Of a DNA stretch of 27,595 bases, positions 13,141-20,961 are shown piece by piece; position 1 is the first letter of the stretch, and each line of letters opens with the position of its first letter. The notes beneath the pieces were generated by a model that saw only the letters and a program-made list of their open reading frames with translations, was not told where the DNA came from and ran no database searches. This stretch comes from RGIG6353 sp045594565 (GTDB taxonomy: Bacteria > Bacillota > Clostridia > Oscillospirales > SIG627). The stretch covers positions 1 to 27,595 of the forward strand of contig JAZNYT010000039.1 of assembly GCA_045594565.1 (NCBI GenBank), given 5' to 3'. A program made the translations under genes and the position numbers.

Positions 13141-13174
13141 AAAGCAGAAGGCACTATCATGTGCCTTCTGCTTT
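13141..13174. terminator. Bidirectional terminator between oadG and radA
   Basis: A 12-bp perfect stem (AGCAGAAGGCAC at 13143-13154, complement 13161-13172) has a six-base loop, with A residues on the left and T residues on the right. It can end the plus-strand oadG transcript and sits against the stop codon of the converging radA. Confidence 0.9.
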
Positions 13175-13175
13175 T

Positions 13176-14552
13176 TTATGCAAATAGTTTTAATATGTCA
13201 ACGATGGTACCAACAGGTATTACCTCGAATCCATTCGGTAATGCGGGAAGCTTTTTCGGAAGAGATGATTTCGGAATAACGATGCGTCGATACCCAAGTC
13301 TTGCCGCTTCTTTTATTCTGGACTCAGCAAAGCTTACAGAGCGTATCTCCCCCAAGAGTCCCACCTCACCTACGGCAACCGTCTTATCGTCAACAACTAC
13401 GTTGCGATAGGCAGATATCAAAGCCATAACCACTGCAAGATCAGAAGACGGCTCATCGAGTCTAAGACCGCCGACTACGTTCAGATATACGTCCTGAGAT
13501 GAAAGATAAATTCCAAGACGTTTTTCTATCACTGCGAGCAAAATGGATACGCGGTTGAAATCAAGACCGGTGACTACACGCTTTGGAGAAGGAAAGACTG
13601 TTTTCGAAACAAGTGCCTGTACCTCTGACAAAATAGGTCTGCTTCCCTCATGAATGCATACTGTACAACTGCCTGCAACGTTATGAGGCTTTTCGGATAG
13701 CAAAGCTCTGCTGGGGTCAATGACCTCGGTAAGTCCTGAATCCCCCATCTCAAAAACACCAATCTCATTAGTTGAACCGTATCTGTTTTTTGATGCTCTT
13801 ATAAGCCTGTAGAATTTTGAACGCTCCCCCTCAAAGCTAAGCACCACGTCAACCATATGTTCAAGCACTTTAGGACCCGCTATGCCGCCGTCTTTATTTA
13901 CGTGCCCTACAATTATGGTTGCAATTCCCGTATCCTTGGTCTTTTTTATAAGTGACAGAGCACACTGCTTCACCTGTGTAATGCTGCCGGGGATAGAATC
14001 AATCTGTGACGAAAACGTGGTCTGAATAGAATCGACGATAAGAATGTCGGGAGAAAAAGCTTCTACCTCCGAAAGTATAACGTCAATGTTTGTTTCACAA
14101 AGGAGTGATACGTTTTCGCCCTCTACGCCGAGCCTGTTTGCGCGTATTTTTATTTGTGTTGCCGATTCCTCACCCGAGACGTAGAGAATTTTAAGGTCGC
14201 TCAAAACACTTTTACAAATTTGGAGCAGAATTGTACTTTTACCAATACCCGGCTCACCGCTCATAAGGATTACCGAGCCTTTTACTATGCCTCCGCCTAC
14301 TGCTCTGTCAAACTCCGATATACCCGTAACGATACGCGTCTCTTCATTTTCATCAAGAGCTATTTCTGAAATAAATTTGGGCTTTGTTGACGACACTACC
14401 TGTGTTGTAACACCGCCCGACTTAGCACTGACTCTTATTTCTTCTTCAAGTGTATCCCATGCTCCGCATTCCCTACATTTGCCGGACCATTTTTTGTGAA
14501 CCGCTCCGCAGGATGAACACACGTATACTTCTTTTATTTCGTTCTTTCCCAT
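13176..14552 (-). CDS. radA: DNA repair protein RadA (Sms)
   Basis: This 458-residue RecA-like ATPase promotes branch migration during recombinational repair. The N-terminal zinc finger is complete: C12, C15, C26, C29 (CSSCG and CRECG). The Walker A motif is GEPGIGKST at residues 99-107, Walker B lies in DILIVDSI, and the RadA-specific KNRYG motif is present. The C-terminal third is the Lon-protease-like domain, with the LDEPSSDLAV region. Length matches the family. It lies 9 nt after cwlD on the same strand, probably co-transcribed, and ends in a terminator shared with oadG. Confidence 0.97.
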   Translation of the reverse strand: MGKNEIKEVYVCSSCGAVHKKWSGKCRECGAWDTLEEEIRVSAKSGGVTTQVVSSTKPKFISEIALDENEETRIVTGISEFDRAVGGGIVKGSVILMSGEPGIGKSTILLQICKSVLSDLKILYVSGEESATQIKIRANRLGVEGENVSLLCETNIDVILSEVEAFSPDILIVDSIQTTFSSQIDSIPGSITQVKQCALSLIKKTKDTGIATIIVGHVNKDGGIAGPKVLEHMVDVVLSFEGERSKFYRLIRASKNRYGSTNEIGVFEMGDSGLTEVIDPSRALLSEKPHNVAGSCTVCIHEGSRPILSEVQALVSKTVFPSPKRVVTGLDFNRVSILLAVIEKRLGIYLSSQDVYLNVVGGLRLDEPSSDLAVVMALISAYRNVVVDDKTVAVGEVGLLGEIRSVSFAESRIKEAARLGYRRIVIPKSSLPKKLPALPNGFEVIPVGTIVDILKLFA

Positions 14553-14561
14553 ATTAAAATC

Positions 14562-15284
14562 CTATATGTTTATAAATTCTATTATTGAATTTGCTATTAC
14601 AAAAGCAAGCTTTCGCTGATATTTTTCGTCCGTCAGATTTTTCAAGTCTTCGTAATTAGATAAAAAACCACATTCAATAATTACTGCCGGACAATTGAGC
14701 CTGTCGAGCAGATAAATCGACGAATTTGCCTTTTTAGCCTGCCTATCGTTATCGGTTTGAATAAATTCCTTCACGTTTTGCTGTATTAAAAGAGACAAGG
14801 CTTCGCTATCAGCATTGTTTGGAGAGAAAAATACTTGCAATCCCTTGTATTTTTCTTCAGGAAACTTGTTCATATGTATGCTGACAAACAGTGGTGAATC
14901 AATTTTTTCCGTAAGCTTTAACCTGTTATAAAGATCTTCCCTTTTTTTATGTAGCGAGTCATCCTCGCATAAAAGAGTATCTGTATCCCTAGTCATAACC
15001 ACATTGACGTTGTATGGTTCTAGAAACTCTTTAACTTTTTGCGACAACGATAAGTTGATATTTTTTTCATAGATCTCACCAACGATTGCGCCGCCGTCTC
15101 TTCCTCCGTGACCTGCATCAATCACTATGTTATATAGCGGTAAATTACCAATATTTGAAGCTTCAATGCCTTCGGCGATAAAGCACTTCCCTATTGCAAA
15201 AAAACAAATTCCGACAAGTAATATCAAAAAGCAACCGAGTATGAACAGTGCCGTGCTCTTTCTCCAATATAAATTCCCCTTCAT
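14562..15284 (-). CDS. cwlD: N-acetylmuramoyl-L-alanine amidase, CwlD type
   Basis: This 240-residue zinc amidase of the Amidase_3 family strips peptides from peptidoglycan. CwlD enzymes do this in the spore cortex, a step toward muramic-delta-lactam needed for germination. An N-terminal membrane anchor spans about residues 11-31, followed directly by the catalytic domain. Zinc ligands and catalytic residue are visible: H59 (DAGHGG), E73, H137 (SIHMN) and E204 (IIECGFLSN). There is no SPOR, LysM or SH3 binding module, which fits CwlD rather than vegetative autolysins. The start codon and ribosome site lie in a small inverted repeat (15282-15308). Its presence supports a spore-forming lineage. 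A general cell-wall amidase cannot be fully excluded. Confidence 0.88.
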   Translation of the reverse strand: MKGNLYWRKSTALFILGCFLILLVGICFFAIGKCFIAEGIEASNIGNLPLYNIVIDAGHGGRDGGAIVGEIYEKNINLSLSQKVKEFLEPYNVNVVMTRDTDTLLCEDDSLHKKREDLYNRLKLTEKIDSPLFVSIHMNKFPEEKYKGLQVFFSPNNADSEALSLLIQQNVKEFIQTDNDRQAKKANSSIYLLDRLNCPAVIIECGFLSNYEDLKNLTDEKYQRKLAFVIANSIIEFINI

Positions 15285-15308
15285 ACAATACCTCCGATAA
15301 ATTGTATG
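15282..15308 (-). promoter_or_regulatory. Hairpin enclosing the cwlD ribosome site and start codon
   Basis: CATACAAT and ATTGTATG form an 8-bp perfect stem (15308-15301 with 15289-15282). In the mRNA the start codon would lie inside the stem and the SD sequence GGAGG in the 11-nt loop. This could reduce cwlD translation, though the A/U-rich stem is weak. Confidence 0.4.
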
Positions 15309-15325
15309 AAAGAAATCTATAAATA

Positions 15326-15919
15326 TTAGTAATTGTTTTTGATTTTCTCTTTTTCTTCGTTATATTTTATTCCGAAAATGGTGCGTATTCTAAAGTTTTT
15401 CGACCCCATATAATAAGAAAGCGATGCAACGATTATTCCCGGAAGAAGTGACACAAGATACCAAGCAGACGAAACATTGGGAATACCGCCAAAAATTTCA
15501 GAAAAAAGCCCTGAATACATACTTTGTGTAAAAAATACATTTACATAAAATAATGAATTATAAATAACATCTACAGTTTTTTCAGCAAACTCTGCATTTG
15601 TAGTAAAAAACGAAAGAACAAAAGCAAGCAGTGTAGTAAAATAAAAAACACAAGATGCAACAGAAATAACCACAGCCCCGTCGGTGATTCGCACAGGTTT
15701 GCTGTTGTATCCAACTGCTCTTTTGGCACCGGCTTCCCACATAAAGCTATAAATCAAATATAAATAGAACAAAATAGAGAGTATGCTACCGGCAATTATA
15801 TACTTTCCTTCGAAAGCAACACTTAAAACTATATAAAGAACAAGAGAGTACACGCCTGAAACAAAGTGATTTATAAATAACTTCACTATATACGAGCCGT
15901 TGCTTTTAATTACATCCAT
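15326..15919 (-). CDS. Multi-pass membrane protein of unknown function
   Basis: I do not recognise a family for this 197-residue protein. It has hydrophobic segments near residues 12-35, 40-61, 82-105, 118-132 and 150-172, so four to five membrane passes are likely, with short charged loops (AGAKRAVGYNSKP) and a basic/acidic C-terminal tail (YNEEKEKIKNNY). No catalytic motif is visible. It has its own promoter (15949-15977) and the ribosome site GAGGTG, and ends 41 nt before cwlD on the same strand, so the two may be co-transcribed with radA. A cell-envelope or sporulation link through cwlD is only a guess. Confidence 0.75.
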   Translation of the reverse strand: MDVIKSNGSYIVKLFINHFVSGVYSLVLYIVLSVAFEGKYIIAGSILSILFYLYLIYSFMWEAGAKRAVGYNSKPVRITDGAVVISVASCVFYFTTLLAFVLSFFTTNAEFAEKTVDVIYNSLFYVNVFFTQSMYSGLFSEIFGGIPNVSSAWYLVSLLPGIIVASLSYYMGSKNFRIRTIFGIKYNEEKEKIKNNY

Positions 15920-15948
15920 AAGTACACCTCAAATAACGTTGATAATGT

Positions 15949-15977
15949 ATTTTACTACAGTTTTGTGAAATTATCAA
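15949..15977 (-). promoter_or_regulatory. Sigma-A promoter for the membrane-protein/cwlD/radA operon
   Basis: TTGATA (15977-15972) and TAAAAT (15954-15949) on the minus strand have a 17-nt spacer and lie 30 nt upstream of the membrane-protein ATG. Confidence 0.75.
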
Positions 15978-16000
15978 GTAAATAATGTTAATAATGTCGC

Positions 16001-16040
16001 AAAAACAAAAAAAATCGACAAGCAAACGCTTGTCGATTTT
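16001..16040 (-). terminator. Terminator of tRNA-Leu
   Basis: A 13-bp perfect stem (16040-16028 with 16023-16011) closes a four-base loop and runs into a T-rich tract on the minus strand. It begins at the last base of the encoded CCA end of the tRNA. Confidence 0.9.
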
Positions 16041-16122
16041 GGTGCGAGAGACGGGACTTGAACCCGTACGGATAACCACACGCCCCTCAAACGTGCGCGT
16101 CTGCCAATTTCGCCACTCTCGC
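16040..16122 (-). tRNA. tRNA-Leu (anticodon GAG)
   Basis: The 83-nt cloverleaf is complete on the minus strand: acceptor GCGAGAG paired with CTCTCGC, D arm GCG/CGC, anticodon stem CACGT/GCGTG with loop TTGAGGG giving anticodon GAG, an 11-nt variable region, T arm ACGGG-TTCAAGT-CCCGT, discriminator A and an encoded CCA. The A discriminator and long variable region fit leucine. Confidence 0.96.
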
Positions 16123-16155
16123 ATATTGCTCGGCTATTGCCTTGCAACATTGACT

Positions 16156-16183
16156 ATTATACTCATTTTTTTCTAAATGTCAA
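16156..16183 (-). promoter_or_regulatory. Promoter of tRNA-Leu
   Basis: A perfect TTGACA (16183-16178) and a perfect TATAAT (16161-16156) on the minus strand are spaced 16 nt apart, 33 nt upstream of the mature tRNA 5' end. Confidence 0.88.
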
Positions 16184-16239
16184 TACCTTTTTTGAAAAAA
16201 ATTCAAAAAATTATATTTAAATTATTTTGACTCAAGTTA

Positions 16240-16268
16240 TTGAAAATTATAAGATTATGTTATATAAT
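16240..16268 (+). promoter_or_regulatory. Promoter for the COG2426-metK operon
   Basis: TTGAAA (16240-16245) and TATAAT (16263-16268) have a 17-nt spacer, about 50 nt upstream of the exporter start codon. An overlapping TTGACT/TAAGAT pair slightly upstream is a weaker alternative. Confidence 0.75.
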
Positions 16269-16318
16269 ATAACAATAAATGAAATTATATATAGATTGTT
16301 TTTGCCGTCGGAGGATAT

Positions 16319-16801
16319 ATGTCACGCACAAAAGCATTTTTATTGACCTTTTTAATCTCGATGTTACCTATCATTGAGTTAAGGGGTGCAATTCCTTTTG
16401 CAGCTACTATAAACACCAGTCCCGAAATAGCCTTTATTGAAGCATTACCCGTTGCGGTATTGGGCAATATTATCCCCGTACCGTTTATTATAATATTTTT
16501 CAATTTCTTTTTCAAGCTTTTCAGGAACGTTAAGTTTATCGGTCCTGTGTTTGAAAAAGTTCACAACAAAGCAACAAAACATGCCGACAAAATTCAAAAG
16601 TATGCTTACTGGGGACTTTTCATTTTTGTGGCAATCCCCTGCCCCGGGACAGGTGCCTGGACGGGTGCAGTGCTTGCATCTGTGCTTGAAATGAAGCTTC
16701 GCCGTGCTTTCCCCGTAATAGCGCTTGGAGTAATTACCAGTGGTCTTATTATGGGAGTTATTTCCTACGGCTTACTTGATTTGATAATAAAACTATTCTA
16801 A
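16319..16801 (+). CDS. COG2426-family small membrane protein (putative small multidrug export protein)
   Basis: This 160-residue membrane protein belongs to the family labelled small multidrug export protein (Sm_multidrug_ex, PF06695). Conserved features are the N-terminal LPIIELRGAIPFA segment, a second hydrophobic block around ALPVAVLGNIIPVPFIIIFF, and the CPGTGAWTGAVLAS motif in the second half. About four membrane segments are predicted by eye. The transport label is a database tradition, not a proven role. The ATG has a GGAGG ribosome site five bases upstream. Only 16 nt separate it from metK, so they probably share the promoter at 16240-16268. Confidence 0.85.
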   Translation: MSRTKAFLLTFLISMLPIIELRGAIPFAATINTSPEIAFIEALPVAVLGNIIPVPFIIIFFNFFFKLFRNVKFIGPVFEKVHNKATKHADKIQKYAYWGLFIFVAIPCPGTGAWTGAVLASVLEMKLRRAFPVIALGVITSGLIMGVISYGLLDLIIKLF

Positions 16802-16817
16802 AATACAGGAGTTTGAA

Positions 16818-17954
16818 ATGGCTAAATACTTATTTACTTCAGAATCAGTTACAGAAGGACATCCCGACAAAATTTGCGACCAAATATCAGACGCTATACT
16901 CGACGATATACTTTCGCAGGATAAAATGGCAAGGGTTGCCTGTGAAACAGCTGTCACAACAGGTCTTGTTATGGTAATGGGCGAGATTACAACAAACGGA
17001 TACGTTGACGTACAAACTGTTGTTCGCGACACCGTAAGAGAAATTGGTTATGACAGAGCTAAATTCGGATTTGACTGTGAAACTTGTGCGGTTATAAACT
17101 CTATACACGAGCAATCCCCCGATATTGCAATGGGCGTTGACGTAGACGGCGCAGGCGACCAGGGTATGATGTTCGGCTGCGCTTGTAACGAAACAAAGGA
17201 GCTTATGCCACTTCCCATATCACTTGCGCATAAAATGGCACGAAAGCTCACAGAGGTAAGAAAGCAAGGTGTGCTTGATTATCTCAGACCCGACGGTAAA
17301 ACACAGGTTACCGTAGAATACGATAACGGCATACCGGTAAGAGTTGATACGGTTGTTTTGTCAACACAACACTCCCCCGATGTTGATATTGAAAAGCTCC
17401 GTCAGGAAATAATCGAAAAAGTAATTCGTCCTACTATCCCCGAAAATCTTCTTGACGCCAATACAAAAGTTTACATAAATCCTACCGGACGATTTGTAAT
17501 CGGCGGTCCCTGCGGAGACTCAGGTCTTACAGGAAGAAAAATTATTATCGATACTTACGGCGGATACTCAAGACACGGCGGTGGTGCTTTTTCAGGAAAA
17601 GACCCCACAAAGGTTGACCGTTCAGCTGCTTACGCCGCAAGATACCTCGCAAAAAACGTAGTGGCATCAGAGCTTGCGACAAAATGTGAGGTGCAGATAG
17701 CTTATGCAATCGGTATCGCAGACCCTGTTTCCGTAATGGTAGACACCTTCGGCACAGGCAAGGTCAGTGATGAATCAATCGGACGCGCACTTATGGACAT
17801 TGTAGACCTTAAGCCTTCTTCGATTATTAACAGATTTGATTTGAGGTCTCCCATTTACAAGAAGCTCGCTTCTTACGGACATATGGGACGCGAAGATCTT
17901 GGTGTTAAATGGGAGCTTTGCGATATAGCAGGCACACTCGCCTCTAAAGTATAA
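16818..17954 (+). CDS. metK: S-adenosylmethionine synthetase
   Basis: This 378-residue enzyme makes S-adenosylmethionine from ATP and methionine. Signature motifs are all present: TSESVTEGHPDKICDQISDA at the N terminus, GAGDQGMMFGCA (the ATP-binding hexapeptide, with Cys where Tyr is common), and GGGAFSGKDPTKVDRS, the P-loop-like segment. The length is slightly below the usual 384-400. Its product feeds the radical-SAM activase of the microcompartment locus as well as general methylation, but there is no sign the two are co-regulated. A SAM riboswitch was looked for upstream and not seen; the gene simply follows the exporter gene. Confidence 0.98.
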   Translation: MAKYLFTSESVTEGHPDKICDQISDAILDDILSQDKMARVACETAVTTGLVMVMGEITTNGYVDVQTVVRDTVREIGYDRAKFGFDCETCAVINSIHEQSPDIAMGVDVDGAGDQGMMFGCACNETKELMPLPISLAHKMARKLTEVRKQGVLDYLRPDGKTQVTVEYDNGIPVRVDTVVLSTQHSPDVDIEKLRQEIIEKVIRPTIPENLLDANTKVYINPTGRFVIGGPCGDSGLTGRKIIIDTYGGYSRHGGGAFSGKDPTKVDRSAAYAARYLAKNVVASELATKCEVQIAYAIGIADPVSVMVDTFGTGKVSDESIGRALMDIVDLKPSSIINRFDLRSPIYKKLASYGHMGREDLGVKWELCDIAGTLASKV

Positions 17955-17964
17955 AAAGTTTATA

Positions 17965-17997
17965 TTGCGAGAAAATGTCTGATACATTTTCTCGCAA
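17965..17997 (+). other. Perfect 14-bp hairpin between metK and recD2
   Basis: TTGCGAGAAAATGT and its exact complement (17965-17978 and 17984-17997) are separated by a five-base loop. No T tract follows on the plus strand, so this is not a classic terminator. It may stabilise the metK mRNA end, act as a processing site or be a weak attenuator before recD2. Confidence 0.6.
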
Positions 17998-18014
17998 ATA
18001 ATTTCGGAGACAAT

Positions 18015-20294
18015 ATGGCAAAAGAACGTAACACAGAAAGCGAAAATTTAATAGAGACACTTTGTGCCGAAGTTACCGATATAATTTATCAGAACGAAGG
18101 AAACGGCTATACTGTTTTTGAGTTTGAAACCGAGGATTTGTTTTCAACGGCTACAGGAATCGTACCCGGTCTTTACGTCGGAGAAAAGCTTAAAATGTCA
18201 GGACAGTGGACAAATCATCCAACTTATGGAAATCAGTTTAAAATAGTTTCTTTTGAAAAAGAAATGCCAAACGACACCGTTTCAATGCTTAAATACTTGT
18301 CATCAGGCGCAATCAAAGGAATCGGTCCCAAGACAGCAGAAAGAATCATCGACCGATTCGGTGAAGATTCTTTCAAAATACTGGAATCGGAGCCCGAGAG
18401 ACTGGTTGAGATAAAAGGTATTTCAAGAAGCCGTGCAAATGACATTTCTGTTGCCTTTAATTCACAATTCGGAATGAGAACGGTTATGATGTTCTTCTCC
18501 GAGCATTTTGGCGTTGCACTTACTTCTAAAATTTACAAGCGTTGGGGCAGTGCATCAATAGACGTGGTAAAAAATAATCCTTATGCACTTTGTAACAACA
18601 TTGACGGTATAGGCTTTGAAAAAGCAGATGCAGTTGCAAAATCATTCGGTTATCCCGAGGATTCTTCTGAACGCATTGAAGCCGGTATCCTGTATGTACT
18701 TCGCAGTGATGCAATTATTTCCGGTAATATGTATATGCCCCAAAAACGCCTCATCGATAACGCGTGCAGCGTTCTTGGAGTAAAAAGTGAGCGAATAGTT
18801 GAATGTCTTAGTTCAATGTACGACAGAAAGCTTATTATTGCATATAATTTTTATTCAGAAACTCTTGGATACGACAGGTCGGATGAATGTGCTATTTATC
18901 TTCCGTTAAACCATCACATTGAGAAAAATATATGTGACAAGCTCACGCTTCTTTCAAGGTTCAACGTATCAAATTTTTTCAATGATATTGATAAAATCAT
19001 TGATGACGTAGAAGCAACCGAAAATATTAAATATGCCGATTCTCAAAGGCAGGCAATAACAGCCGCTCTTCAGAATCCCGTATATATTTTAACAGGCGGC
19101 CCGGGAACGGGCAAAACTACAATCATCAGAGCTATTATCAAAATTTATTCTTCAATGGGCTTAAAGTACTTGCTCGCAGCCCCCACAGGACGTGCTGCAA
19201 AGCGTATGTCGGAATCCACACTCAGTGAAGCAAGAACAATTCACAGACTTCTCGAATACGAGTATACGGGTGAAGACGAGGAGCCGAGCTTCACCAGAGA
19301 CGAATCCAACCCACTGGACTGCGACGTTGTGATAATAGACGAAGCCTCTATGGTTGATTCATTTCTATTTTTCTCGTTGCTCAGAGCAATAAGACCTGCT
19401 ACACGACTCCTGATTATAGGGGACTCTAATCAGCTTCCCAGCGTAGGAGCAGGTAACGTATTGAAAGATATTATTTCGTCAGGCGCCTTCCCTGTCGGCA
19501 GACTTAATGAGATCTTCAGGCAAGGAGAAGGAAGCTCTATTGTTGTAAACGCCCACAAAATCAATGCAGGAAAATACCCTGATATGTCAAATAAATCAAA
19601 CGATTTCTTTTTCATGGCAAGAGAGTCAGCCACAAGTGCCGCGACAACTATATGCCAGCTTTATTCAAAGCGACTTCCTGCAAAATACGGCGAAGAAATA
19701 AAAGATGATATCCAGATACTTGCCCCAACAAAAAAAGGCGAATGCGGTACGGTTAATTTAAATAAACTTCTTCAAGATATTGTAAATCCCGACACTTCTT
19801 CGAAAAAGCAATATAAGCTTAAAGAGTTTGTAATAAGGGTTGGCGACAGAGTTATGCAAACAAAAAATAACTATGATATCGCATGGACAAAAGAAGGTTA
19901 TTTTGGTGATAAGGAAGAAGGCTCCGGAATATTTAACGGTGACATAGGCACCGTAACCGATATAGACATTGTCAATGAAAAGGTCACTATTGTATTTGAC
20001 GGAAGAGTGGCAATATATGATTTTCAAGAGCTTGAGGATATTGAGCATGCATATGCAGTTACAATTCACAAAAGCCAAGGCAGTGAATATCCATTCATAA
20101 TAGTACCCGTTTTTAACGTTTCGTCGATGCTTATGACAAGAAACTTACTTTATACGGCTGTAACACGTGCACAAAGAATGGTAATAATCGTAGGAAATAA
20201 AGATGCGGTTTTCAGAATGGTTGATAACAACAATGATGCTGTGAGATTTACAGGTCTTTCACATTTTCTGAGGAAGAAAAATGAAGATAATTGA
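18015..20294 (+). CDS. recD2: RecD2-type ATP-dependent DNA helicase
   Basis: This 759-residue superfamily 1B helicase belongs to the RecD2 group, which acts without RecBC. An N-terminal OB-like segment is followed by helix-hairpin-helix repeats (GIGPKTAERIIDRFG and later KGISRSRAND), then the helicase core. Walker A GGPGTGKTT lies near residue 360, Walker B is VVIIDEASMVD, the Q-SNQLPSVG motif follows, and the C-terminal motifs HKSQGSEYP and LYTAVTRAQ are present. Length and order fit the family. These helicases work 5' to 3' in repair and replication. It overlaps the comF-like gene by 14 nt, a neighbour pair common in Firmicutes. Confidence 0.96.
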   Translation: MAKERNTESENLIETLCAEVTDIIYQNEGNGYTVFEFETEDLFSTATGIVPGLYVGEKLKMSGQWTNHPTYGNQFKIVSFEKEMPNDTVSMLKYLSSGAIKGIGPKTAERIIDRFGEDSFKILESEPERLVEIKGISRSRANDISVAFNSQFGMRTVMMFFSEHFGVALTSKIYKRWGSASIDVVKNNPYALCNNIDGIGFEKADAVAKSFGYPEDSSERIEAGILYVLRSDAIISGNMYMPQKRLIDNACSVLGVKSERIVECLSSMYDRKLIIAYNFYSETLGYDRSDECAIYLPLNHHIEKNICDKLTLLSRFNVSNFFNDIDKIIDDVEATENIKYADSQRQAITAALQNPVYILTGGPGTGKTTIIRAIIKIYSSMGLKYLLAAPTGRAAKRMSESTLSEARTIHRLLEYEYTGEDEEPSFTRDESNPLDCDVVIIDEASMVDSFLFFSLLRAIRPATRLLIIGDSNQLPSVGAGNVLKDIISSGAFPVGRLNEIFRQGEGSSIVVNAHKINAGKYPDMSNKSNDFFFMARESATSAATTICQLYSKRLPAKYGEEIKDDIQILAPTKKGECGTVNLNKLLQDIVNPDTSSKKQYKLKEFVIRVGDRVMQTKNNYDIAWTKEGYFGDKEEGSGIFNGDIGTVTDIDIVNEKVTIVFDGRVAIYDFQELEDIEHAYAVTIHKSQGSEYPFIIVPVFNVSSMLMTRNLLYTAVTRAQRMVIIVGNKDAVFRMVDNNNDAVRFTGLSHFLRKKNEDN

Positions 20295-20937
20295 CAAGAT
20301 ACTTGATTTTGCCTTCCCGCAGGTATGCGCTTGTTGCAAAAGAATATTACCTCACAACACCACCGTTCCCTTCTGTAGTGATTGCTTCAAAGTCCTTCCG
20401 ACATACAAGTTAAACGAAGCAAAACCACTGGGCAATATTCACGTTGAAAGATGTTATTGCTTATACAAATACAAAAGGTACGACGTTAAAGGAATTATTT
20501 TTCATGCAAAATCAATCTTTTCAAAATTATTTGGAAAATTCATTGCACGTGAAATGAAAGAAAAGCTTAAAAAGCATAATCTTCTTAACAGGATTGACGT
20601 TATCACATACGCTCCAAGGAAGAAATCAAGCGTAAGAAAGTTCGGGTTTGACCAAGGAAAAGAACTTGCAAAGTTTCTGTCGAAAGAAACATCTATTCCT
20701 TACGACGACTTAATTTTAAGAAAAGGAAAAGCATCAGAACAAAAGTTTCTTTCTTCCGCCGAGAGAGAACAAAACGTTAAAAATCTATACCATTTTAATA
20801 AAATCAAAAACATAAATCAAAAGACTGTTTTAATAGTTGACGACGTAATTACCACAGGCTCAACGGTTTCTACCTGCGCAAAGATACTGAAGGAAAACGG
20901 AGCTAAACTGGTATTTGCTCTTTCTATTGCAGACTAA
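20281..20937 (+). CDS. ComF-family phosphoribosyltransferase-like protein
   Basis: This 218-residue protein is of the ComFC/GntX family. The N terminus has a zinc-ribbon pattern (CACCKRILP and CSDCFK). The C-terminal half is a type I phosphoribosyltransferase fold with the PRPP-binding motif TVLIVDDVITTGSTVS. ComFC supports DNA uptake during competence in Bacillus, probably working with the ComFA helicase, which is not seen here. The start overlaps the end of recD2 and only 24 nt separate its stop from typA, so it is part of a compact housekeeping operon. Whether it serves competence in this organism is unknown. Confidence 0.9.
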   Translation: MKIIDKILDFAFPQVCACCKRILPHNTTVPFCSDCFKVLPTYKLNEAKPLGNIHVERCYCLYKYKRYDVKGIIFHAKSIFSKLFGKFIAREMKEKLKKHNLLNRIDVITYAPRKKSSVRKFGFDQGKELAKFLSKETSIPYDDLILRKGKASEQKFLSSAEREQNVKNLYHFNKIKNINQKTVLIVDDVITTGSTVSTCAKILKENGAKLVFALSIAD

Positions 20938-20961
20938 ATATAAAATACGAAAGGCATTTAT

